Origin: Bacteroidaceae bacterium
GTDB lineage: Bacteria; Bacteroidota; Bacteroidia; Bacteroidales; Bacteroidaceae
DNA length: 64,000 nucleotides
Assembly: GCA_030843315.1 (NCBI GenBank)
Contig: JAUUPT010000005.1
Span: 1 to 64,000, forward strand
Direction: 5' to 3'
In this document: positions 9,257 through 19,546 of the stretch, in pieces
Position numbering within the stretch: position 1 is the first letter of the stretch
Layout: every line of letters starts with the position of its first letter
Notes under the pieces: generated by a model
Databases searched by the model: none
What the model was told of the DNA's origin: nothing
The model's input: the letters and a program-made list of their open reading frames with translations, nothing else
Program-made: the position numbers and the translations under genes

Positions 9257-10612
9257 TTAAATGTTACTTAATTGTTTATTCTTTTGGGGTAATGATAATG
9301 ATAGTATCATATAGCCTATAACGGCTGCCAAAGTAGAACCTATCAGGATTCCTAACTTAGCATCGTTCAGCAGTTTATATCCTTCCTCGCCGAAAGGAGA
9401 GAATGAGAGGTCTGCTATAAAAATGGAAACGGTAAATCCTATGCCACCTAACATGGCTACACCGATAAACATTCTCCAATTGACTCCGTGCGGGAGACGG
9501 ACAATCCTGAGTTTTATAGCAAGCCATGAAAATAAAACTATTCCGACAACTTTACCAACAGACAAGCCCGCCAATGCCGATAGCCCTACGCCGGAAAACA
9601 GATCGGGAAAAGTAACTCCGGATATATTAATGCCCGCATTAGCTAAGGCAAATAACGGAATGATGAAATATTTCACCAGTGGAGCAAGTGTATCTTCCAT
9701 ATCCTGAAGAGGGCTGATTAAATGGTCTGAGGAAGATTCTATTCTCTTAAGAAGTGACAATTGTCGGGCAGGGAGAATAATTTCCCTTAGATTATGTAAT
9801 GAATACATACCAAAAAGTTTCAAGCATTTTGCAATCCGCTTTATATATTTATCGGAATTTGAAATAGGATATGCTGGGATACAAAATGCCGCAATGACTC
9901 CCGCTATCGTTGCATGAATGCCGGAATTTAGTAGAAAATACCATAAAGCGAGGCCTCCTATGCAATAATACAGTTTACTGTATACACCTTTTCGTGCTCC
10001 TATCACTAAAAATAATATCGCTATAACTGCATATCCGACAAAAAACAAGTCTACATTACCGGTATAGAAAATTGCAATGACAGCGATTCCACCCAAATCA
10101 TCGGCAACGGCAAGAGCGGCTAAAAAAATTTTAAGTCCGTTGGGAATCCGTTTACCAAAAAGAGACAATATTCCCAGCGAAAAAGCAATGTCGGTAGCCA
10201 TTGGAATGGCGCACCCTCTACTTTCCAAACCGTGATGCGAGAAAAACAAATAAATGCAAATGGGCAACACCATGCCTCCGATAGCTCCGATAATAGGAAG
10301 CAAAGCTGTTTTCATTGTTGATAATTCACCAACCAATATTTCACGTTTGATTTCCAGACCAATCGTAAAAAAGAAAATAGCCATCAGAAATTCGTTAATA
10401 ACTTGCATTAAAGTCATACTTTCTCCCTTATAAGCAAAGAAGTCAAAGTCTCCTATTTGCAAACTGAATGTTTGCTCCCAAAAGGAGAAATAAGAACTAC
10501 TAAAAGGAGAATTAGCTATAATTATGGCTATAACAGTGGCTGCTATCAGAATAAAACTCCCATCAATGTAATGTTGAATGGTACGTCTGAAAGTATATAA
10601 TATCTGATTCAT
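9257..10612 (-). CDS. nhaA: NhaA-family Na+/H+ antiporter
   Basis: 451 residues with about a dozen membrane segments. The paired ion-binding aspartates of NhaA are visible in LAVADDLGGIAVIAIFY, and the N-terminal family signature is present (FFTIGLEIKREILVGELS). Exchanges cytoplasmic Na+ for external protons at the inner membrane. It is 12 bases upstream of the truncated adaptor gene on the same strand and downstream of the metal pump, making an ion-stress cargo block. A central hydrophilic insertion (about 250-290, with CLKLFGMYSLHNLREIILP) is somewhat longer than in the E. coli protein. Confidence 0.93.
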   Translation of the reverse strand: MNQILYTFRRTIQHYIDGSFILIAATVIAIIIANSPFSSSYFSFWEQTFSLQIGDFDFFAYKGESMTLMQVINEFLMAIFFFTIGLEIKREILVGELSTMKTALLPIIGAIGGMVLPICIYLFFSHHGLESRGCAIPMATDIAFSLGILSLFGKRIPNGLKIFLAALAVADDLGGIAVIAIFYTGNVDLFFVGYAVIAILFLVIGARKGVYSKLYYCIGGLALWYFLLNSGIHATIAGVIAAFCIPAYPISNSDKYIKRIAKCLKLFGMYSLHNLREIILPARQLSLLKRIESSSDHLISPLQDMEDTLAPLVKYFIIPLFALANAGINISGVTFPDLFSGVGLSALAGLSVGKVVGIVLFSWLAIKLRIVRLPHGVNWRMFIGVAMLGGIGFTVSIFIADLSFSPFGEEGYKLLNDAKLGILIGSTLAAVIGYMILSLSLPQKNKQLSNI

Positions 10613-10647
10613 TGATATATCTATTTAGGTAATCATTAATAAATAAA

Positions 10648-10677
10648 CTTGCAGGAGGGACACACTCCTCCCGCAAG
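10648..10677 (-). terminator. Hairpin between the czcB-like gene and nhaA
   Basis: An 11-bp stem with one mismatch (CTTGCAGGAGG with CCTCCCGCAAG) around an 8-base loop. It follows the adaptor gene, which ends at 10721, and precedes nhaA. No clear T-run on the minus strand, so it may be an attenuating or stabilising structure within the transcript. Confidence 0.45.
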
Positions 10678-10720
10678 TGACAGCTTGTTTCAGGCTGCTA
10701 TATAAACACACGAAAAAGTA

Positions 10721-11902
10721 CTATCCTTCTTCCGAATTAATTAAAGCGGAAAGGATAACATATCCATTGTTTGTCACAACTTTAGCTGTATCCAAATTGA
10801 TGGAAGAAGGCAAGTCGATGGCTGTAATTCCTTCTTGAGTGACTCCTCTTGTCACCTTGTAGAAGGAAAATGCTTTGCCGGAAGTATCCTCTGCGGTTTC
10901 AATAATAATATAATCGGCCCCGTCATAGTTTACAATAGCTTGATTGGGAACAGTCGGAAGTTGTTTAGGCGATGTCTCTACCCATGCTTTCACATACATT
11001 CCCGGCAATAATCCATTTTTGTCTTCCTCGCTTACAGTACAATTGACAGGAATGATTTTATCAGCTGAAGCTGATTTTCCCACAATTTCAAGGTTGGCAC
11101 TCCGATTGAACTGGTTCTCGTTTGCCAAACAAAATTTAATTTTTTGTCCTTTGTTCAGGTTGCTGATATCTTTTTCAAAAGCATTCAAATTGAGATATAA
11201 ATCATTAATATCCACAATTTCAAGCAAAATATCATTAGGGTTTGCATAATTTCCCATCGTTATATTACTCGATTTTATGTATCCGCTAATCGGAGCATAC
11301 AGATTGGCAGTACGTTTGATATGATCCGCTGTTACATTATTTACATCAATTCCCGCTAAAGCAAGTGTCTGTTCCAGCCCCTTTACTTTGGCTCTGATGC
11401 TTTCCAAGTCTGCAGTGACTTGTTGCAAAGTCTTTACTGCATTCACATCACTTTCACGTAACTTACGTTGACGTTCATATTCCTGTTGAAGAAAAAGGTA
11501 TTGGCTCTTACTTTGCAAATAATTCTGTTGAAGGTCAATAAATTCTTTATTCTCCAGTACAGCTACGACTTCGCCTTTAGAAACCATTTGACCGGGAATA
11601 AAACCTGCCGATTTAATATAGCCTCCCAACGGAGCTGAAAGCGTAGCCCGACTTTGCGGAGCAACTTCAACAATTCCGTTAAGTTTCACCATATCGCTGA
11701 TAGTCATTAATTGTATTTTCCCTACTTCAATCTCCGCCAGTTTATACTGTTCGTTGGTGAGACTGATCTTTTTAACTTCGCTATTTACTTGTGAAGGAAC
11801 TGTTTCAGCTTGGAGTTCTGCATTCACATCTTCTTTTTTATTATTACAGGCTACTAATGCCAGAACAATCATTATAACTGAGAATATATGTTTCGTTTTC
11901 AT
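10721..11902 (-). CDS. Periplasmic adaptor (HlyD/CusB family) lipoprotein of a metal RND pump
   Basis: 393 residues with a lipoprotein signal (FSVIMIVLALVACNNKKED). Barrel-sandwich halves flank a coiled-coil hairpin (about 120-180): GYIKSAGFIPGQMVSKGEVV, then LQQNYLQSKSQYLFLQQEYE, then LYAPISGYIKSSNITMGNYA, followed by the beta-barrel and membrane-proximal domains. It links the inner-membrane RND protein to the outer-membrane channel. It lies 29 bases downstream of the RND-channel fusion gene on the same strand, so the pair forms a complete tripartite pump. Substrate likely divalent cations, judged from the partner. Confidence 0.9.
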   Translation of the reverse strand: MKTKHIFSVIMIVLALVACNNKKEDVNAELQAETVPSQVNSEVKKISLTNEQYKLAEIEVGKIQLMTISDMVKLNGIVEVAPQSRATLSAPLGGYIKSAGFIPGQMVSKGEVVAVLENKEFIDLQQNYLQSKSQYLFLQQEYERQRKLRESDVNAVKTLQQVTADLESIRAKVKGLEQTLALAGIDVNNVTADHIKRTANLYAPISGYIKSSNITMGNYANPNDILLEIVDINDLYLNLNAFEKDISNLNKGQKIKFCLANENQFNRSANLEIVGKSASADKIIPVNCTVSEEDKNGLLPGMYVKAWVETSPKQLPTVPNQAIVNYDGADYIIIETAEDTSGKAFSFYKVTRGVTQEGITAIDLPSSINLDTAKVVTNNGYVILSALINSEEG

Positions 11903-11931
11903 ATCTTTTTTCTTTTTTGAGTAATAAGTGA

Positions 11932-14900
11932 TTAGCGTTTATTATACACAGCTTCAAGGGAAGCAACCGTCTGATTGTATTGCAGAAGCGTTTCCAGATA
12001 AACGGAGCGTATATCATTAGCCAGTGAGAGATTTTGCAAATACTGTGTGTAGGAAATATCTCCATTTGCAAATCCTTGTTTTGAACTATCCACTATCAAC
12101 GTAGCTTCCGGAAGAGCATCATTTTGATAATATTTGAGCGTATTCGATAGTTTCTGATACTGCATATATAATTCTTGCACTTCATTTTCTACCTGATGTG
12201 TTATCAAATTCATTTGGGTTTGAGCAATCATCCGGCTCTTCCCGGCTGCTTTTATTCTCGACAGATTCGAGTTGAAAAACAAAGGAACGGCAATTCCTAT
12301 CTCAAAAGAATTGAAACGTTTATTGTTGCTATAACCCAGAGTAGTCTTATAAGTCTGACTGTTGAAACCTAAAATAATATCCGGAAGCAGTTTGCTCTTT
12401 TCTATCTGAAGCTGCTGCTTGCTTATCAGCACATTTTTCTCCTGAAGAGCAAGTTTAGGATTGGAAGACAAATCTGCCGACTCAATGGAAAAATTGAGTA
12501 ACTGCATATCCAGTTGATTGTCCGCAATTCGTATGTCATCCGAAGTATGCAGCAATGTTTGCAACTGCTTTTGGGCAATCCTTATATCAGATTGCACTTG
12601 CACCAACTTGTCCTCCGCTCTTTTATATTGGGCGGACGAAGTGACACTTTCCAACTTTGTAGATTCGCCTGCCTGATAACGTTTGAGGCTCATTTCGGAG
12701 AGATTCTTATATATATTCCTTTGTTCGGTATATAGTTTCTCCAAATCATTTGTATAGGCATAAAACCAATATGCATATTTCACCTCTTTTATCAGGAAAC
12801 TTTCTTCAAGAACCTTGTTCTGCCGAGCACTCTCCACTCGTCTTTTTGCCAGTTTCAATTGAGAGAGGTATAGAGTGGGGAACTCCATTTGCTGCCTCAC
12901 CCCGATGCTGTTGTCTGTTACTCCCGGCGTACTGATAACTCCTTTGCCATACGTTATTTCTGTTTTAGGTAATGGAATGGAAGCTCCTTTCAGTGCTTTT
13001 TGCTCTTCTATCTGAAATTGTGCTATTTTTATGCTATTGTTGTTTCTTAATGCCTCTTCAATGGCTTGCTCCAGATTGAGCATACGAGTTTGAACCATTT
13101 CTTGCGCATTGGCTGATACCGGTAGCAGGAGCAAAAGTAAAGAAACAGCCACAACGGTTCCACTCATTTTCATCTTATGTTTCTTAAAATGTAATTTGTC
13201 AGTGAAGTAAATATATAAGATGGGTAATACGACTAATGTCAGCAAGGTTGCCGAAATCAATCCTCCAATGACGACTGTCGCCAACGGACGTTGTACTTCG
13301 GCTCCGGCAGTCGTTGAAAGAGCCATCGGGAGAAATCCGAGTGACGCCACTGTGGCCGTCATCAGTACCGGGCGAAGGCGGACGGATGTTCCTTTCAACA
13401 CTCGCTCGTAAATATCATCGACTCCTTCTTTAGCCAGACGGTTGAACTCAGCAATCAAGACAATACCATTCAGTACCGCTACACCAAACAAAGCGATGAA
13501 GCCTACTCCGGCAGAGATGCTGAAAGGAATGCCTCTTATAAAAAGTGCGAATACACCACCAATGGCAGACAAGGGTATGGCGGTAAAAATCAACAAACTT
13601 TGTTTTACTGATTTGAAAGTAAAGTACAGGAGTAAAAGAATCAGAAACAATGCAATCGGTAAAGTAATGGAAAGCCTGTCCTGCGCTTTCTGAAGATTTT
13701 CGAACTGTCCCCCATAGGTCATATAGTATCCGGAAGGTAGTTTGATTTTTTTGTCAACTGCACTTTTAATATCACTCACCGTGCTTTTCACATCCCTGCC
13801 TCGTACATTGAATCCGATGGTAATACGTCTTTTTGCATTATCACGCTGGATTTGTACCGGTCCCGGCTTAAAGACTACTTCCGCAACTTCGGACAAAGGG
13901 ACCTGTGTACCGTCTGATGCCGTAACAAATATGTTTTGCACATCGGTAATATCCGCACGATAATCCTTATCCAGCCTGACTACCAAGTCAAAGCGCCGTT
14001 CCCCCTCATAAACCAGTCCGGCAGACTGTCCGGCGAACCCTATCTCGACAGCCCGGTTTATATCATTTACACTCATTCCGTATTGGGCTATTTTATCTCT
14101 GTTTAGCAAAACCTGAATTTGGGGAAGGCCTGTAATTTCTTCAATATATAAATCATTGACCCCTTCAATATTTCGTATGTTCTTTCCTACATTGTCGGCC
14201 AGTTCCGATAGTTTATCCAAGTCTTCACCGTATATTTTCATCACAACGTCCTGCTTAGCTCCGGTCAATAACTCGTTGAAGCGCATCTGAATAGGTTGTT
14301 GGAAACTAAACGTTGCATTAGGTATCACTGACAATGAAGCATTCATCTTTTCAGCCAACTCTTCACGGTTGGAGGCCTTCTTCCATTTATCTTTAGGTTT
14401 AAGTACAATCATCATATCTCCGGCTTCAATCGGCATCGGGTCGGTAGGTATTTCTCCGGAGCCTATTTTATTGATAACCTCTATCACTTCATCCGGATAT
14501 TCGTCTAAAATAATACGTTGCGCTTTTTGAGATACTTCAATTGATTGCAGCATAGAACTGCCTACCGGAACACGTGTTTCTACTGCAAAATCTCCTTCAT
14601 CCAACTGAGGAATAAACTCGCCTCCCATCCTTGATAAAGTGAATAAGGAGACTAAGAATAATGCCAAGGTCACAGATAATACTGTTTTTTTATGATGAAT
14701 GGCTTTTTCAATGACAGGATGATAGAACTTCTGTATTTTAGCCATCATACGGTCGGATATATTAGGTTTGTGAGTAACGCTTCTGCTTAAAGCCAATGAT
14801 GACATCATGGGAACGTAAGTCAATGACAGAATAAAAGCTCCTAAAATGGCGAACGAAACCGTTTGTGCCATTGGTGTGAAGGTTTTACCTTCAATTCCCG

Positions 14901-16311
14901 TTAAAGTCCACAAAGGAAGATACACCATCAGGATAATGATTTCGCCGAAAGCCGCCGAGGTTCTGATTTTACTGGATGCGGTAAATACTTCCTGATTCAT
15001 CTGTGACTGATTTAATTTCAACACACCCGGATAGCGCTTGGTTGCTGTGGATATTCCATGCATGACAGATTCTACAATGATTACGGTACCATCCACAACC
15101 AGCCCAAAGTCAATAGCCCCCAAACTCATCAAATTGCCTGAAACTCCGAACAGGCTCATCATGCCAAAAGCAAATAACATGGCCAAGGGTATGACGGAAG
15201 CCACTACTAATCCACCCCTCAGATTGCCTAAAAATAAGATTAATACAAATATAACGATTAATGCCCCTTCAATAAGATTCTTTGAAACCGTATAGATGGT
15301 ACTGTCAACTAAGTTTTTTCGATCCAGATAAGGTTCAATAACAACTCCTTCAGGAAGAGTTTTTTCTATTTGAGCCATCTTTTCCTTCACGTTTTTAATC
15401 ACTTCCGAAGAGTTGGCACCTTTTAGCATCATCACGATACCTGTCACTACTTCACCCTCTGCATTTCTTGTCGCAGCTCCGTATCTGACACTTGAACCAA
15501 ATTCTACTGTTGCTATATCACGTATCAATATAGGGGTACCTGCTTCATTGTGTTTAACAACAATCTTGCCGATTTCATCCAGATTCTTCACTAAACCTTC
15601 CGTGCGGATAAAGTAAGCATTAGGATTCTTATCAATATATGCACCACCCGTATTTTGATTGTTTTCCTCTAATGAAGTGAAAATATCATTGATTGAGATA
15701 TTCAGACTCTTCAATTTATCCGGGTTGACAGCTATTTGGTATTGTTTCACATAGCCACCAAAGCCGCTGACTTCCGCTACGCCGGGAGTTCCCAGTAATT
15801 GGCGTTTAATAATCCAGTCCTGTATAGTTCTCAGTTCTGTAGCATCGTATTTATCTTTATATCCTTCTTTGGTATGAACTACGTATTGATATATTTCACC
15901 TAATCCGGTCGTGACCGGTGCCATTTCAGGCGTTCCTATTCCTTCAGGAATATTTTTTGCAGCTTGGGATAATCTTTCTTGTACTTGCTGCCTGGCCCAA
16001 TATAGGTCCACATCATCTTTGAATACAATGGTTACAATAGATAACCCGAAACGAGAAAATGAACGCATATTGTCAATATTTGGAATAGAAACCATTGTCT
16101 GTTCCACCGGGAAAGTAACTAACTGCTCCACTTCTTGCGCTGCAAGCGTTGGAGAGACAGTTATTACCATTACCTGATTATCAGTTATATCGGGCACTGC
16201 GTCTATTGGCAATTTTGTCAATGAGTAGATACCCCATACTATCAAGGCCAAAGTGAGCAGCCCGATTATTAATTTATTTTGTATGGAAAAACGAATTATT
16301 TTATCTAACAT
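11932..16311 (-). CDS. CzcA-type RND metal pump fused to a TolC-family outer-membrane channel
   Basis: 1459 residues. Residues 1 to about 1040 form a complete heavy-metal RND permease (two large periplasmic loops, 12 membrane segments). The fourth membrane segment reads GAIDFGLVVDGTVIIVES, the Asp/Asp/Glu pattern of divalent-metal (Zn/Co/Ni/Cd) HME-RND pumps rather than the Cu/Ag pattern. At about residue 1047 a new Met starts a signal-peptide-like stretch (MKMSGTVVAVSLLLLLLPVS, then ANAQ), and residues about 1075-1459 are a TolC-like outer-membrane factor rich in coiled coil. RND-OMF fusions are known in Bacteroidetes. The internal signal sequence suggests cleavage after translation or separate initiation at 13173. 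Confidence 0.9.
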   Translation of the reverse strand: MLDKIIRFSIQNKLIIGLLTLALIVWGIYSLTKLPIDAVPDITDNQVMVITVSPTLAAQEVEQLVTFPVEQTMVSIPNIDNMRSFSRFGLSIVTIVFKDDVDLYWARQQVQERLSQAAKNIPEGIGTPEMAPVTTGLGEIYQYVVHTKEGYKDKYDATELRTIQDWIIKRQLLGTPGVAEVSGFGGYVKQYQIAVNPDKLKSLNISINDIFTSLEENNQNTGGAYIDKNPNAYFIRTEGLVKNLDEIGKIVVKHNEAGTPILIRDIATVEFGSSVRYGAATRNAEGEVVTGIVMMLKGANSSEVIKNVKEKMAQIEKTLPEGVVIEPYLDRKNLVDSTIYTVSKNLIEGALIVIFVLILFLGNLRGGLVVASVIPLAMLFAFGMMSLFGVSGNLMSLGAIDFGLVVDGTVIIVESVMHGISTATKRYPGVLKLNQSQMNQEVFTASSKIRTSAAFGEIIILMVYLPLWTLTGIEGKTFTPMAQTVSFAILGAFILSLTYVPMMSSLALSRSVTHKPNISDRMMAKIQKFYHPVIEKAIHHKKTVLSVTLALFLVSLFTLSRMGGEFIPQLDEGDFAVETRVPVGSSMLQSIEVSQKAQRIILDEYPDEVIEVINKIGSGEIPTDPMPIEAGDMMIVLKPKDKWKKASNREELAEKMNASLSVIPNATFSFQQPIQMRFNELLTGAKQDVVMKIYGEDLDKLSELADNVGKNIRNIEGVNDLYIEEITGLPQIQVLLNRDKIAQYGMSVNDINRAVEIGFAGQSAGLVYEGERRFDLVVRLDKDYRADITDVQNIFVTASDGTQVPLSEVAEVVFKPGPVQIQRDNAKRRITIGFNVRGRDVKSTVSDIKSAVDKKIKLPSGYYMTYGGQFENLQKAQDRLSITLPIALFLILLLLYFTFKSVKQSLLIFTAIPLSAIGGVFALFIRGIPFSISAGVGFIALFGVAVLNGIVLIAEFNRLAKEGVDDIYERVLKGTSVRLRPVLMTATVASLGFLPMALSTTAGAEVQRPLATVVIGGLISATLLTLVVLPILYIYFTDKLHFKKHKMKMSGTVVAVSLLLLLLPVSANAQEMVQTRMLNLEQAIEEALRNNNSIKIAQFQIEEQKALKGASIPLPKTEITYGKGVISTPGVTDNSIGVRQQMEFPTLYLSQLKLAKRRVESARQNKVLEESFLIKEVKYAYWFYAYTNDLEKLYTEQRNIYKNLSEMSLKRYQAGESTKLESVTSSAQYKRAEDKLVQVQSDIRIAQKQLQTLLHTSDDIRIADNQLDMQLLNFSIESADLSSNPKLALQEKNVLISKQQLQIEKSKLLPDIILGFNSQTYKTTLGYSNNKRFNSFEIGIAVPLFFNSNLSRIKAAGKSRMIAQTQMNLITHQVENEVQELYMQYQKLSNTLKYYQNDALPEATLIVDSSKQGFANGDISYTQYLQNLSLANDIRSVYLETLLQYNQTVASLEAVYNKR

Positions 16312-16498
16312 CTTCTTTAGTATTGTATCATAAAAGACAAGGGTAAAGGGAACACCGCTTTATCCGTGCAATCATGAATAATTATGAAATAAGATTGTAG
16401 TCAGAGGAAAGAATATCCTTTGACATGAGAGATTTACACGCAATCCTTCCCTGATAAATCATAGGTGATTTATCCAGAATATGTAATCCCTTTAATTA

Positions 16499-16924
16499 CT
16501 AAAGAATAGAGGGAGGACCTCTTAAAGCCCATGTAGAAGGAGTATAGTTTTTATAAAGAATGGGAATATCCTGAAATACAGGTTTCCTCTTCTCCATAAA
16601 AAGTAAGCATTCTAAGGCAATGAAAGAGGTGAATAGAAAAACAAAAATTAAAAGGGGGTTAATATTATCGGCTGTTTTATCTTGGATAATATTATGTTCA
16701 TGCTGATTATGAGCATGAGTCTCTGACAAGGCTGCTACCAAATCATAGAATATATGGAACAATCCTTTTTCCGTATTATTATGTTCATTATGATAGGCCG
16801 GAACGGAAGAATCCACTACATTACTATTATGCGCATTGAATATATGCGGCATACTTTCTATAGACAACATGATTAGAATAATGCCTATGAAAAATAACGC
16901 TATGTTTCTCCGGGATTTTAACAT
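16499..16924 (-). CDS. Small His-rich membrane protein with C-terminal LRGPP motif
   Basis: 141 residues from the ATG at 16922-16924 (MLKSRRNIALFFIGIILIML). An N-terminal signal or membrane anchor is followed by a His-rich periplasmic stretch (NAHNSNVVDSS..., ETHAHNQHEHN) and a second hydrophobic segment (about 95-112). It ends TWALRGPPSIL, sharing the LR-[AG]-PP ending with two other cargo proteins (19017-19391 and 25727-26152). Likely a periplasmic metal-binding accessory of the efflux operon. A farther start at 17002 is possible but adds an unconvincing tail. Confidence 0.65.
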   Translation of the reverse strand: MLKSRRNIALFFIGIILIMLSIESMPHIFNAHNSNVVDSSVPAYHNEHNNTEKGLFHIFYDLVAALSETHAHNQHEHNIIQDKTADNINPLLIFVFLFTSFIALECLLFMEKRKPVFQDIPILYKNYTPSTWALRGPPSIL

Positions 16925-17056
16925 GATACAAAAGTGCGAATAAAAAGATGTACAAGCAAATAGGATGATACAATCTTTGTTTTTGTTAACATACAAGAGC
17001 AATAATTCATTAGCAATGAGTCATTTCCCAATGCTAATGAATCCTTTTTAAAAAGT

Positions 17057-18916
17057 CTATAAATACTTTCTGTCATACAGTAATGCTGCATTCAGAACAA
17101 CCAGTACCGACCCGGCATTGTGTACCAAAGCACCTGTTATGGGGTTTAACAATCCCATAACAGAAAGTACGATTGCTACAAAGTTGATAACCATTGAAGC
17201 GGTTATATTTACTTTTATTGTTTTGATGGTAGCATTCGATAACCTTTTCAGATAAGGTATCTTGGATATATCATCGCCCATCAAGGCAATATCAGCAGCT
17301 TCAATGGCAATATCACTTCCCATACTACCCATGGCGACACTCACATCGGCCGTTTTCAAAGCAGGAGCATCATTCACTCCATCTCCAATCATGCAAACAT
17401 CCTTTCCTGAGTTCTGTAAATCAATGATGCGTGAAACTTTTTCTGATGGAAGCAATTCTGCACATACGTTCTTTATCCCCACTTTTCGGGCGAAATAATT
17501 AGCTGCCTGATAGTTGTCTCCGGTCAGAACTACTACTTCCGTATTCATGTTCTCCAATTGTTCCACCATTTGTTTTGCGGTAGGACGCAGCGTGTCCGAC
17601 AGTGCAATCACACCAATGCAATATCCGTCAATTGCAGTCAGTACGGAAGCTTTTCCTTCATTACGCAAATTCTTCAAAGCAAGTACCACAGAATTTTCAA
17701 GGACAACCCCATTTTCAGTCAGGAAAGAACTGTTACCACAAATGATGTTTCCTGCGCGTACTCCCTTACCGGGTATCATCTGAAAATCCTTAACTTCGGT
17801 CAAAACAATATTTTCCGACTTTGCATATTTTACAATAGCCTTACCTAACGGATGTTCCGAACGGGCTTCTACCGATGCGGTAATTTTCAGCAAATCCAAT
17901 TCCCCTACAGTAGGCAAGAAGGTTACAACATCACTCACTTCCAGTTTACCGTATGTCAATGTTCCTGTCTTGTCAAAGGTTATACAGTTTACCTTACCCA
18001 TTTTTTCCAAAGCCTCACCGGACTTTATCAACACTCCATGTTTGGTGGCTTGTCCGATTGCTGCCATGATAGAAGTCGGAGTAGCCAATGCTAAAGCACA
18101 AGGGCAAAAAACGACCAGTACTGTAACCGCACGCTCTATATCTGATGTGATTAAATATGCCACCACTGCAATCATCAGGGCAATGGGAACAAGCCATGTC
18201 GCCCATTTGTCAACAATACGTTGCATGGGTGCTTTTTTATTTTCGGCTTCCTTCACCATGTTAATCAGTTTCTGTAAAGAAGAATCCACGCCAACTTGAG
18301 TTGCCTGTATATCAATAGAACCAAAACGGTTGATTGTACCACAATAGACATCATCTCCCACCTTTTTGTCTACAGGAAGTGATTCTCCGGTTATAATAGA
18401 CTGATCAACAGATGTATCACCAAAAATGATTTTGCCATCTACCGGTATTATTTCTCCGGGAAGCACCCGCAACAAATCTCCCTTGCGAATATCTTCTGCA
18501 GGAACAGTTTCTTCCTTTTCAACACCATTCTCAAGGATGATACGGCGTCCTTGCTGGGGAGCCAGGCTGATAAGCTTGCTTATTCCTTTTTTAGCACGGG
18601 CTACGGTACGGTCTTCCAATATGGCTCCAATAGCCATAATGAAGGCGACTTCTCCGGCTGCAAACAATTCGCCGATATAAATACAGGCTATCATCGCTAT
18701 GGAAATAAGTAAAGCCGAAGAAATCCACCTTTGGAATATAAGCCTCGTCAGGGCCAAGTAAAGAAGCGGAAGCCCGCAGATAAACACCGTAACCCAAGCA
18801 GGGTCAATCAAAATCTTCACACCTGCCAACATCAGAATGAGGCTCACTGCCAGAAAGATTCCGGCCACAATAGTCATGGGGACGCCGCTAAGGACATCAT
18901 TTATTCTTTTCAACAT
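17057..18916 (-). CDS. P1B-type heavy-metal translocating ATPase
   Basis: 619 residues. Membrane segments at the N-terminus come without a soluble metal-binding domain before them. The ion-channel motif is VLVVFCPCALALATPTS (CPC), the phosphorylation site is CITFDKTGTLTYG, the nucleotide-binding His-Pro is in ARSEHPLGKAIV, and the hinge is MIGDGVNDAPALKTADVSVA. The last membrane segment reads LVHNAGSVLVVLNAALL. It pumps metal ions out of the cytoplasm at ATP cost. The CPC context does not settle Zn/Cd/Pb against other metals. It complements the periplasm-scouring RND pumps on either side. Confidence 0.93.
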   Translation of the reverse strand: MLKRINDVLSGVPMTIVAGIFLAVSLILMLAGVKILIDPAWVTVFICGLPLLYLALTRLIFQRWISSALLISIAMIACIYIGELFAAGEVAFIMAIGAILEDRTVARAKKGISKLISLAPQQGRRIILENGVEKEETVPAEDIRKGDLLRVLPGEIIPVDGKIIFGDTSVDQSIITGESLPVDKKVGDDVYCGTINRFGSIDIQATQVGVDSSLQKLINMVKEAENKKAPMQRIVDKWATWLVPIALMIAVVAYLITSDIERAVTVLVVFCPCALALATPTSIMAAIGQATKHGVLIKSGEALEKMGKVNCITFDKTGTLTYGKLEVSDVVTFLPTVGELDLLKITASVEARSEHPLGKAIVKYAKSENIVLTEVKDFQMIPGKGVRAGNIICGNSSFLTENGVVLENSVVLALKNLRNEGKASVLTAIDGYCIGVIALSDTLRPTAKQMVEQLENMNTEVVVLTGDNYQAANYFARKVGIKNVCAELLPSEKVSRIIDLQNSGKDVCMIGDGVNDAPALKTADVSVAMGSMGSDIAIEAADIALMGDDISKIPYLKRLSNATIKTIKVNITASMVINFVAIVLSVMGLLNPITGALVHNAGSVLVVLNAALLYDRKYL

Positions 18917-18951
18917 AATTCTTTTCTTGAATTAAAATGATACAAAATGTC

Positions 18952-18979
18952 TTGGAATAATCAATCGTGTTTATTCCAA
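18952..18979 (-). terminator. Inverted repeat upstream of the ATPase gene
   Basis: Perfect 9-bp arms (TTGGAATAA and TTATTCCAA) around a 10-base loop, between the His-rich gene ending at 19017 and the ATPase start at 18916. It is AT-rich and lacks a T-run, so it is equally plausible as an operator for a metal-responsive repressor. No regulator gene for it is visible in the cargo. Confidence 0.4.
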
Positions 18980-19016
18980 ATAAGTAAAATACTCTCTTTT
19001 CCAGTCTAAAATTAAA

Positions 19017-19391
19017 TTAGCAGAAAGGGGGTGCTCTTAATCCAAGAGAATTAATAATTACGGCAGGATAACCAAAAGCAAGATAGGGCTTTAGAATAAC
19101 AGAAATACCATATAAATCTGCCTGATATAGAGGTGAATTGTCAATCGGACAAGCCTGCAACGGCAAAACATCTGCTGTAGATTGCTGGGCATCGTACACA
19201 TAAATGACCGCATTGCTTATATGATGAATGAATTTGGCATCATGATGGTCGAAAAGAGTATTGGTATCTTCACCTAAGAAACTGATAGCAGAAGTGAACA
19301 GTTTGTTGTGATGATGATGCGGCACAACTGCATGAACCACTACCGCGATACTGGTCAACAATAAAAATAATATAGATATTATTTTCTTCAT
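19017..19391 (-). CDS. Small His-rich secreted or membrane protein with C-terminal LRAPP motif
   Basis: 124 residues from MKKIISILFLLLTSIAVVVH (ATG at 19389-19391), a signal or anchor followed at once by a VVPHHHHN cluster. It ends NSLGLRAPPFC. The protein at 25727-26152 has the same build (HTVVPHHHHNK and HSFGLRAPPFC), so they are paralogues. Probably a metal-binding accessory exposed to the periplasm. It may belong to the uncharacterised DUF6769 group, from memory only. Confidence 0.68.
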   Translation of the reverse strand: MKKIISILFLLLTSIAVVVHAVVPHHHHNKLFTSAISFLGEDTNTLFDHHDAKFIHHISNAVIYVYDAQQSTADVLPLQACPIDNSPLYQADLYGISVILKPYLAFGYPAVIINSLGLRAPPFC

Positions 19392-19546
19392 ACAGTGTTT
19401 CTTACTCATTCTTAATGACTGTGCAAAATTACAATATTCTGATGGTTATCCCAAACTAAATATTCAAAAAAGCAGGTACCCGTTTCATACTTTCTTATTA
19501 TTTTACTATGTATTGACGAGTACCATACTTGTTTCTAAGAGGAGAT

